Below, in pieces: positions 33,001 to 38,541 of a stretch of DNA of 38,541 nucleotides. Location of the stretch: NCBI RefSeq assembly GCF_016786305.1, contig NZ_JADWYV010000072.1; one strand, written 5' to 3'. The position numbers and the translations under genes are program-made. The number at the start of each line of letters is the position of its first letter. Within the stretch, counting starts at the first letter, position 1. This DNA comes from Pseudofrankia nepalensis (GTDB taxonomy: Bacteria; Actinomycetota; Actinomycetes; Frankiales; Frankiaceae). The notes beneath the pieces were generated by a model that did no database searches, was not told the origin of the DNA, and worked only from the letters and a program-made list of their open reading frames with translations.

Positions 33001-34013
33001 CGGCGCGCGGCGATCATCTGGGCCCAGGCGCCGAGGGCCTGCGGCGTCAGCCCGGCGATTGGCAGGAGCACCGTTCCCGCAGGGAGGACGAGCCGAGGGC
33101 GCTGGTGCAGGGGCGCGATGCCGGTCGGGTAGGCGTCGAGGCTGGTGTTGGGACCGCCTGGCGCTCGGTTCACCAGCCGGACCCACCGCCGGACGTCGGC
33201 GAACCCGGACTGACGACTCCACAGCCGCAGCGGCAGCGGGTTGAGTAGGACGGTCGGTGTTCCCCGGGCCCAGCCGTGGAGCAGGTCCCAGGCGGTGCTG
33301 TCGGCGCTCCAGGCCGGGTCTGCGCAGTCGGAGAAGAGCACGACCAGCCGACGGGACTCCGGCTCGTGCAGCCGGGCTGCGGGAGCTGGCCGGCCGGCGC
33401 TGTCGAGAAGGATGCCCTTCGCGACGTCGAGGCGCCAGCGGCGCAGGGAGCGGAAGGCGCCGGTATCGCGGAAGGTAGCAAGCAGTTCGGTAGTGAGCTC
33501 GTGCCACACACGGTTAGTGGGCGAGTCGTCGACGACGAGGTCGAGGTCGAACCAGCGCTCAGGCTCAGGCCGCATGACCGGGATGAGCACGTCGGTTTCG
33601 GCGAACGCCTCGATGGTCGCGTCGATGTCGAGGATGGCGCGCCTGCCACGTAGGTGGCGGCGCTTAAGCGGGCGCAGGGCCCTGGCTATCTCCTGCGCGC
33701 GCGGCAGCGACCGCGCACGTGGCACATGGACGGCGCTCGCCCTTCTGCTGCCCGTCCCACCAGCGATATCAAAGATCTCTGTCCTGGCGGCCGGATCAAT
33801 GGCGTCCTCGGACACGGCCGAGGAAGGCGGGGTCTCCGGCTGGTCACCGGCGGGCCGGTCATCGGAGTCGCCGGGGACCTCGCCGGCCGTTTCAGCGCCG
33901 GATTCCGCGCGGGCGCGGCGCACGGCGAGCAGCAGGGCGTCGGCCAGTGCCGTCGCATCGACGTCGGCGCCGAGGTCGCGCAGTCCGCTGATCAGCCCGG
34001 CGAGGGTGGTCAT
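30027..34013 (-). CDS. SAV_2336/vWA-like + three EADs + nucleotide cyclase + TIR fusion
   Basis: 1328 residues. Residues 100-560 match SAV_2336-type proteins: RALRPLKRRHLRGRRAILD, then the vWA-like strand FDLDLVVDDSPT (155-166), WRLDVAKG, RRLVVLFSDCADPAW and NPLPLRLW. A very acidic stretch lies at 379-401. Three effector-associated domains follow (about 600-678, 693-770 and 812-890), each starting LTEEEI or LAESEV and ending in a PGNPVF-like motif. A class III cyclase domain spans about 918-1105, with metal-type Asp928 (AVDMVAF) and Asp971 (RGDGFFTMF) and RVAIHEGEVY. A TIR-like domain is at 1152-1285 (WDFVLSAAVGDEDW, TLIPVRVEDF, YIDLVGLDE), but the usual Glu before Trp is Gly (FGPGW). ATGA overlap with the AAA+ gene fixes the start. 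Likely the effector hub of the conflict system. Confidence 0.8.
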   Translation of the reverse strand: MTTLAGLISGLRDLGADVDATALADALLLAVRRARAESGAETAGEVPGDSDDRPAGDQPETPPSSAVSEDAIDPAARTEIFDIAGGTGSRRASAVHVPRARSLPRAQEIARALRPLKRRHLRGRRAILDIDATIEAFAETDVLIPVMRPEPERWFDLDLVVDDSPTNRVWHELTTELLATFRDTGAFRSLRRWRLDVAKGILLDSAGRPAPAARLHEPESRRLVVLFSDCADPAWSADSTAWDLLHGWARGTPTVLLNPLPLRLWSRQSGFADVRRWVRLVNRAPGGPNTSLDAYPTGIAPLHQRPRLVLPAGTVLLPIAGLTPQALGAWAQMIAARRSDGLTGVLLAMPSIGAPAGPEAAAGGTADRPPIGADSVVESDLLDDDDTLDDEDDGWNDGWDDTTPSAADYVTEFRENASNAHVYRLAVLGSAQPVVSLSLMQLFRQEVVDGSEVSDLAEFVVSDLINAIPGNDDREILLRYRDEEVLRLLRRSLSTADMFARDRALTAFIARQAGRGATFTAAVPHQDGELSLPESVVAFARASRATLRGLGFAGPKPPVPPQPPVPPAQDPAADGLTEEEISVLARVHLGPAQDPAADRLTEEEIGELARVYSGRGSAETVLARAGLPSSDWPARFETPLRFWTIIARQLDANILSEGGRKILAAAAEDFPGNPVFHRTQRDPLADKIAGGGLTEEEIETLADVYGYKPAARRLLEAVGLPYGQNPIPSNSPVEFWREVARMLEFRAVPEGRRRLLAAASAQFPENRTLMAAAARAEAEAASGPRSEEEPSHAPERPSEEEPPSPDDQLTDWLAESEVRALTEYYYNLDSARRLLENAGLRYESLPVNTETPMQFWVAVNRMLTFGALVGARRRILEIATRSYPGARVFQSGLEAAVRAEAARAEATPPASARDQRDSAVHYTVLAVDMVAFAMLGVAAQRALQVGLREVIRKALDAVGGDAWIRGMDRGDGFFTMFPATVSKAYIVVEFVRELTIVLREYNETRTEQGRLRLRVAIHEGEVYTDSDGWGGDAVVIAMRLVDSDPVRAALAAEPTADLALILSPTIYDSVVRAGLRGTRPSDYREVEMHGKYRGLAWVTLPSIGAPHVPSAPGTTSTGQTTDQAPAAAPAAEQEADKPQGDDETGSPLRDDTRWDFVLSAAVGDEDWGAWIKYCLEEEDYRVRFPQVDVRVGESMVHAFDEAIRYSRWSIVVLSRASETSDSFGPGWSQAFRRDPNETTRTLIPVRVEDFQPQGLFATIMYIDLVGLDEREARATLIRQIRRSVVGGHRLPKLPPLPGGGRDKPTSPPSSLGRTGRLTDPPPFPDPRS

Positions 34014-34969
34014 GCCGAGGAGAGGTCCTTCGTGAGTAGCCTGACCAACTGCTCGCGCTGGTCGCCCTCGGGGGGAAACTCGCGGGTCACCAGGTAGACC
34101 GCGTTCAGGAGTTGGTCGGTCGCCAGTACCTCGGGCTTGCCGATACGCCCAGCGAACGCTTTGATCAAGTCCTGGATGGCCGCCTGGGTCTCCTCGTCGA
34201 GGTCCTTGAGGTGGGCATTGACGATTTTGGTCAGCTGGTCCGAGTCCGGGTCGGGCATGGGGAACCGGACGCAGCGCCGCAGGAACGGCGGCGGGAACTC
34301 GCGCTCGCCGTTGCTGGTCATGACTATGACCGGGAACTGGTCGCGGCCGCCGCGGACGACACCCCTGGCAATCGTGCACCTCGCGTCATCGGCGACGTCG
34401 TCTTCACCATCGGCGACGTCGAGCCGTACCCGGACCTCGTCCACGGTGTGCCGCTTGAGGACGTCGATCTCGAACGAGCCGCGTTCAAGGACATCGAGCA
34501 GGTCGCTGGGCAGGTCGATGTCACTCTTGTCGATCTCGTCAATCAGCAGCACACGGGGCCGGTCGACGGCGGCGAGCGCGGTACCGAGCGGGCCGAGCCG
34601 CAGAAACCGCTCCGGGCTATCGTCCTCCTTGTGCTGACGGGCGTGGAGCCGGCCGAGGGCGTCGTACCGGTAGAGCGCGTCGACTAGCGTGCTACGGGAG
34701 GTAATGTGCCAACGCAGCACGCCGCCGAGCCCCAACTCCTGGGCGATCGACAGTGCGACGGTGGACTTGCCAGCGCCAGGTGAGCCGGTTAGCAGCAGGG
34801 GGCGGCGCAGCAGCAACGCGGCGTTGACCGCGCCGGCGAGCCCGAGGGGCGGCTCGAACGGAACATGGGCCCGCGCCTGGCGCCACGGCGGCAACGGCGG
34901 GAGTTCCACCGGAGCTGAAGGCCGCTCGCCTTCGGACTGATTCCCCCGGTAGTACGGCGTCCAGGTCAT
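34010..34969 (-). CDS. MoxR-type AAA+ ATPase
   Basis: 319 residues. Walker A GSPGAGKST (62-70), Walker B RVLLIDEIDKSD (139-150), sensor 1 in VIVMTSNGEREF and the arginine-finger region PPPFLRRCVRFPMPD place it among MoxR-like AAA+ ATPases. In this class of locus the ATPase works with a vWA-like protein and a VMAP as an NTP-dependent switch or chaperone that licenses effectors. The helical lid after the core is short. It overlaps both neighbours by four bases (ATGA), so the three proteins are made in fixed order. AAA+ identity is firm, role inferred from neighbours. Confidence 0.9.
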   Translation of the reverse strand: MTWTPYYRGNQSEGERPSAPVELPPLPPWRQARAHVPFEPPLGLAGAVNAALLLRRPLLLTGSPGAGKSTVALSIAQELGLGGVLRWHITSRSTLVDALYRYDALGRLHARQHKEDDSPERFLRLGPLGTALAAVDRPRVLLIDEIDKSDIDLPSDLLDVLERGSFEIDVLKRHTVDEVRVRLDVADGEDDVADDARCTIARGVVRGGRDQFPVIVMTSNGEREFPPPFLRRCVRFPMPDPDSDQLTKIVNAHLKDLDEETQAAIQDLIKAFAGRIGKPEVLATDQLLNAVYLVTREFPPEGDQREQLVRLLTKDLSSA

Positions 34970-37164
34970 CGCGGTCCAGCCTTCCCAGCATCGGGGTGTC
35001 GTTGCGGAATCTTTCTCGTCACGCGCGCAGCCCCTGCGGCGCGCCGATTCCTGCTCTTACAGAATTCCAGCCATGGGATGTCCTCCCAGACCGCCCGGAC
35101 GAGCGCCAATGGGAGGCTGGCCTCGGGCTCGCCCCAGCGGCGCAGCCGGTAGGCCTCGGAGAGCTGCCGAGGCACGTCCGGGCCCCAGTAGGCGTCCAGC
35201 GCGTGCTTAGCCGCATCCCATGCCGTGCTGGTGGGTGCGCCGCCGTTCTGGTCGGGCCACAGCACGATTGGCGACTCCTCAAGGAGCAGGTCCAGCATTG
35301 TCCTCATGGACCCGTCATGGAGCACGGTCGACAGGCCCAGGGCCACTGGTGGCACCTTCCCCTTCTGAAGCAGGTCGTCGAGCACGTCCGGATCAGTTTC
35401 GGCCCGCCAGCTCACCCGCGCCGCCGCCGGCGATTTCATGATCCTGTTGTACCGCTGCTGAAGGAGCCCGATATTCTCGCCGCCGTTCAGGCGGCGGCTC
35501 CACCGCGCGGCGACGTGGTAATCCTGGCCGAGCATCGTCGGCCTGTTCCCACCAGCCATCATCTCCTCGGGACGCCAGGACTGTCCGCCGTCGCCACCGA
35601 GGAATGACGTGGGCACGGCCAAGTCAACGTCCTCGAGTTCGCTTGCCTGCTCCCGCGCCCACTCGAGGACACGCCCGACGGCTGCAGCTACGGCCGTCGC
35701 GCTCCGTTGTCTGCTGGGCTCGGAGTGGGGAATTTCCCACCGGGCCTTCCCCGCACTGTCGACGAGCCACGCCTGCACCTCCTCCGGCCACTCGTCGTCA
35801 GGCGAATGGAGGCTGATCACAAGCCGCCATGGCCCGGGGCGCCGCCACGCGCTGACCTTCTGGATGATGTCGTTGACAATCGTGTAGTTCAGATCCAGGT
35901 CACCGACCCATTCCTGGAAAGTCAGATCCTGCGCGAGCTCACCGTCAGTCGGTGCCTGTACGCTGGTCCCAATCGGTGTAGCGAGGTCGGCCGCAAGCTG
36001 CACGACAAACTCCACCAGCGCGCGCCTCACGCCACCGCCGCCCTCGTCAGCGGAATCCTCGCGTTCTTCAGCGCGGGAATTGAGCGCGACCCACGCGATG
36101 ACGTCCTGGTCGGCAAAACGAATGTCGAATGGTGCGCCGTGGCCCGCTTCCTCCGTCGCCACGTCGCCGAGAACGTCTGCCGCCGCCTTCCACAGCTGTG
36201 AGATGGTCACCCGTGGCCGCCAGGCACGCAGGAACAATGTGGTCTCCAGTACCAGCGCGAGGTTCCCGGCCAGCCACGATACTTCCTGAGCTGCGGCCTC
36301 GGACTCATCGCGCAAGGTGACTGACAGCTGAACAAGCGCGTGCCGATCCAAAACCGATGAAACCGGTAAGGCCAGCTTGGGGAGCCGTTCGAGCGCCTCA
36401 GCGAGCCTGCGCCGGCCCTTGCCACCGAGACGGTCGGGCCGGGGCTGCCATCGTCTCCCTCGATGGTCGCCATACTGCTTCAGAACGAAGCCGACATCGA
36501 CGAGCCCCTGCAGGACCGTGCTCTGCCTCGCCAGCCATCCCCGTCCCTGCGCGCAGGCATCGTCGAATGTTCGGTACCCCACGCCGTCCGTTGCCGTATA
36601 CGCCGTCGGCTCGACGATGAGGAAGGCGCCGCCGGACGTCGCTCCGCCGGCACCCGCCGCGACACGTGCGAGGAGCGCATCCTTGGCCCTCCCGACGTCG
36701 GACTCGTTCAGATACCCCTGGTCGATGAACTCGTGGTCCTCGGGGGGCATGCGCATGTGACCGCCGCGGTCCAGCGCCCCGACCTCGTCGTCCAGCCAGA
36801 CGGCGACGAGGACGTGGTCCTTCGAGGCGAGCAGGATCGGGCGCAGCTGGGCCACGAGGCAGTATCCGGCGAAGATCAAGGCCAGTTCGACGCAGTTCCC
36901 CTTCCGGCCCGCCTTGACCCGCTCGGGCAGCCGAACTCCCTGGAGGAAGCGCTGGCCAGGCGACAAGTCCAGCACCGAGGTCTCATACTCGATCCCCTGC
37001 TTCTTCAGATGGTCGTAGACCAGCCGGGCCACGTCGGCGAAACGTCTGTCCCGCCGCGCGGCGTACGGTGAGGGCAGCGGGTCGAAGATCCCTTCAATCC
37101 GGGTGTCGACGAGCCGGGCCAGCAGCCTCCAGTCGTCCGTAAACCAGTCGACCAGGTCATTCAC
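34966..37164 (-). CDS. VMAP protein with N-terminal transglutaminase-like domain
   Basis: 732 residues from a GTG start. The N-terminal domain (about 25-130) has the transglutaminase-like plan: SPGQRFLQGVRLPERVKAGRKGNCVELALIFAGYC with catalytic-type Cys91, then KDHVLVAVWLDD with His117 and Asp125/126. A helical middle region follows. The C-terminal 300 residues match the vWA-MoxR-associated protein pattern: PWRLVISLHSP, VDLAVPTSFLGGDGGQSWRPEE, LGQDYHVAARWSRRL, PPVALGLSTVLHDGS, ESPIVLWPDQNG and LPLALVRAVWEDIPWLEF. The predicted activity is a cysteine peptidase or crosslinking enzyme under control of the ATPase. The GTGA overlap with the lipase fragment and the ATGA overlap with the AAA+ gene show tight coupling. 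Confidence 0.72.
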   Translation of the reverse strand: MNDLVDWFTDDWRLLARLVDTRIEGIFDPLPSPYAARRDRRFADVARLVYDHLKKQGIEYETSVLDLSPGQRFLQGVRLPERVKAGRKGNCVELALIFAGYCLVAQLRPILLASKDHVLVAVWLDDEVGALDRGGHMRMPPEDHEFIDQGYLNESDVGRAKDALLARVAAGAGGATSGGAFLIVEPTAYTATDGVGYRTFDDACAQGRGWLARQSTVLQGLVDVGFVLKQYGDHRGRRWQPRPDRLGGKGRRRLAEALERLPKLALPVSSVLDRHALVQLSVTLRDESEAAAQEVSWLAGNLALVLETTLFLRAWRPRVTISQLWKAAADVLGDVATEEAGHGAPFDIRFADQDVIAWVALNSRAEEREDSADEGGGGVRRALVEFVVQLAADLATPIGTSVQAPTDGELAQDLTFQEWVGDLDLNYTIVNDIIQKVSAWRRPGPWRLVISLHSPDDEWPEEVQAWLVDSAGKARWEIPHSEPSRQRSATAVAAAVGRVLEWAREQASELEDVDLAVPTSFLGGDGGQSWRPEEMMAGGNRPTMLGQDYHVAARWSRRLNGGENIGLLQQRYNRIMKSPAAARVSWRAETDPDVLDDLLQKGKVPPVALGLSTVLHDGSMRTMLDLLLEESPIVLWPDQNGGAPTSTAWDAAKHALDAYWGPDVPRQLSEAYRLRRWGEPEASLPLALVRAVWEDIPWLEFCKSRNRRAAGAARVTRKIPQRHPDAGKAGPR

Positions 37165-38219
37165 GCGGAGTTCTCCGCCTCCAGCACCTCGAACACGTCC
37201 GAGGTCGTCAGTTCGAGCGAGCCGGCGGAGACCGTCGCCTGGTAGGCGCCGGGCGGCAGTGGTGGCAGCTCCCAGCGGAAGCCGGCCCCACTTTCGTCGC
37301 ACGGCTCGAGCGCGGGCACAACGGGCGTGGTCGAACCGTCCGCAGCAGTGATCGTCAGCGTCGCCGGCGCGTCGACCATGGTGGCCCGCACCGCGCACCG
37401 AATTTCTACTGGCTCGTCGCTCGCGAACACGGCGTCCAGAGCCAGGTCCAGCGTGGGACCCGCCGCGGGCACCACCGACTCAGCCAGAGCGGCGGCCTGC
37501 TCGGTCGCCGGCCGTTCAGGCTCGGGCTCGTCGTCGCTAGGGCCCTCCAGGTGGCTGGTGTCCACGTCGCTCCCCATGGCAGCAAGGCTGAGAACGAGCT
37601 TGCGGAGCAGGTACCGCTCGCAGTGCGCCGTCCCATGCTTGCCGTTCTCCCAGCTCCACAGCCGCTGTTTCGCAAGTTCCAGCGGGATCGCGGACAGCGC
37701 CGGCACCGTCCCGTCGCCTGAGTCGAGCAGATCGCGCAGCGGCTCGTCGATAGCTAGCTCGCGGGCGCTTGGCAGCCCGACCGCCACCGTCAGCTTCTTG
37801 CCGTCATATTCCAATGCCTGCACGGTGCCGTGCCCGAACCCCGCCAGCGGGTTCCATGCCTGGTCACCCTGCAGCCGTGGGCTTCGCAGCTTGACGTGGA
37901 AGTTCTCGCGGGCTAGGCGAGCCTGCTCGACCGACAGGTCGCCCACCCGCTCCACCGGAAGCTCGCCCACCCGCAGCAGAGGAAGTTCAGCGCCGTCCTC
38001 CCGAAGGCGTTTGGCCTCGGGCGAGATGTCCCGAACGATCGCGTACCTCGGCAGCAGTTGGTAAACGGACGGGAAGCTGCTGACCAGCTTCGTCAGCCCA
38101 CGCAGCTGGACTCCGAACTTGCGGGCACCGTTCGCCAGATAGTCGGCCGCGACCGGCGCGCCCCGGTACGGTGTGCCGAAGGTGATGAGCGCCCGGCACT
38201 GCTCCCAGCCACCAAGCAC
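37161..38219 (-). pseudogene. LCAT-like lipase/hydrolase, 5' end cut off by an IS element
   Basis: 352 residues remain. The segment LGGWEQCRALITFGTPYRGAP is the part that directly follows the nucleophile elbow in lecithin:cholesterol acyltransferase-like hydrolases. SGDGTVP supplies the acid (Asp169) and NGKHGTAHC the histidine (His195). The upstream half, with the oxyanion loop and the G-x-S-x-G serine, is missing; the frame runs into IS630 DNA at about 38224. The first residue counted here is a GTG that encodes an internal Val in the intact family. The C-terminal 130 residues are a beta-rich domain (TLTITAADGS, LPPGAYQATVSAG). It was the first gene of the conflict operon, and the IS probably also removed the operon's promoter. 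Confidence 0.8.
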
Positions 38220-38245
38220 GTCTAGTGTTGCGTGATTCTGTTTGC

Positions 38246-38467
38246 TTACCGGTGGCGGTTGCGGTTGTTGTCGACGAGTTTGCGGATGCTGGTCTGGGTG
38301 AGGCGGACCTTGGCGAGGATCTCGTTGGTGGTGGCGGTCCAGGTGAACGGCTGCGCGTCGGTGTTCCAGTGGGTGATGTAGTCGCGGATCTGGCGGGTCA
38401 GCGCGTGGACAGAGGGGAAGGTGCCGCGGCGGATCGCCTGCCGGGTGATGATCCCGAACCAGGTCTC
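38246..38467 (-). CDS. IS630-family transposase, C-terminal exon
   Basis: 73 residues of transposase C-terminus before a TAA stop. The frame ETWFGIITRQAIRRGTF, then VHALTRQIRDYITHWNTDAQPFTWTATTNEIL is the well-known IS630 ending that follows the last catalytic acidic residue region (xxxLNQVExWF in intact copies). Upstream of Glu at 38467-38465 the family match stops abruptly and is replaced by group II intron RNA sequence, although an open frame continues by chance. The N-terminal exon with the DDE catalytic core must lie to the right of the window. Confidence 0.85.
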   Translation of the reverse strand, partial: ETWFGIITRQAIRRGTFPSVHALTRQIRDYITHWNTDAQPFTWTATTNEILAKVRLTQTSIRKLVDNNRNRHR

Positions 38468-38541
38468 GTCGGGTAGCCCCGGCGCATTGCTGCGCCGGGG
38501 CCCCCTCAGAACCGGCCGTGCCCGCTTTCCGGGCAACCGGC
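38468..38541 (-). ncRNA. Group II intron 3' end (domains V and VI)
   Basis: Read on the minus strand, the window edge begins in a domain V hairpin: GCCGG and TTGCCCG close on a GAAA tetraloop and return as GCGGGCAC and CCGGTTC. After TGAGGGG comes domain VI, GCCCCGGCGCA-GCAA-TGCGCCGGGGC, followed by TACCCGAC. The A of CTACCCGAC is seven bases from the 3' splice site, the right distance for the branch-point adenosine, and the intron ends in AC. The exon then resumes in frame with GAG-ACC-TGG of the transposase. The rest of the ribozyme and any reverse transcriptase lie beyond the window. Confidence 0.8.

Larger units (their letters stand above)
38222..38541 (-). mobile_element. IS630-family element, partial, itself interrupted
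   Basis: One end lies at about 38223-38225, in a CTAG context that fits the TA target preference of IS630/Tc1-mariner elements. The transposase C-terminus begins 20 bases inside. The other end is beyond the window. A group II intron sits within the transposase gene. Confidence 0.75.

Noticed and set aside
38225..38476. 83-codon plus-strand frame at the right edge
   Set aside because: Antisense to the recognisable IS630 transposase C-terminus.
38468..38536. N-terminal 23 residues of the transposase frame as protein
   Set aside because: The DNA folds as group II intron domains V and VI, and the residues do not match IS630 proteins.
1..38541. CRISPR array
   Set aside because: No regularly spaced repeats of 24-40 bases; the only tandem repeats are the 18-base units before glnD and the 72-base coding duplication.

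Overview
The window is very GC-rich, uses GTG starts often, and carries a GlnR-controlled amt-glnK-glnD nitrogen cluster, an IdeR/DtxR repressor and a DUF3039 protein. Together these point to a filamentous actinomycete. Frankia or a close relative is my best guess, but no single sequence proves the genus.

Positions 1-12,340 look like ordinary chromosome. A DUF1003 membrane protein and an SDR oxidoreductase are followed, all on the minus strand, by amt (8853-7513), a second divergent amt (7206-5695), glnK (5655-5314) and glnD (4752-2095). A four-box GlnR operator (8966-9003) lies upstream of the first amt, and a factor-independent terminator (7379-7420) separates the two transporters. A secreted NlpC/P60 cell-wall hydrolase, the DUF3039 protein, ideR and a tRNA-Arg(CCT) follow.

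Positions 12,340-29,942 are an integrative conjugative element inserted at the 3' end of tRNA-Arg. A large serine recombinase points at the tRNA, and its reading frame runs through the tRNA antisense into the chromosome. A second minus-strand block of five genes, chained by ATGA overlaps, encodes two degenerate methyltransferase-like paralogs, an orphan 'recombinase' domain protein, one intact SPPYW-type DNA methyltransferase and a degenerate paralog of it. Diverging from this block is a plus-strand transfer operon: a sigma-region-4-like protein, a VirB2-like pilin, a VirB6/TrbL-like membrane protein, a PrgI-family protein, a VirB4 ATPase, a VirD4/TraG-like coupling ATPase and a replication-relaxation protein.

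Positions 30,027-38,224 (minus strand, convergent with the transfer operon) hold the most interesting locus. It is a four-gene, fully start/stop-overlapped operon of the MoxR / vWA-like / VMAP ternary conflict-system type: a truncated LCAT-like lipase, a VMAP protein with an N-terminal transglutaminase-like domain, a MoxR-type AAA+ ATPase, and a 1328-residue protein joining a SAV_2336/vWA-like region, three effector-associated domains, a class III nucleotide cyclase domain and a C-terminal TIR domain. It looks like an NTP-dependent immunity or self-recognition system with several effector outputs.

The upstream end of that operon is cut by an IS630-family element just after the lost nucleophile region of the lipase. 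The IS transposase gene is itself interrupted by the 3' end (domains V and VI) of a group II intron, which runs off the right edge. The right end of the conjugative element was not found in the window.
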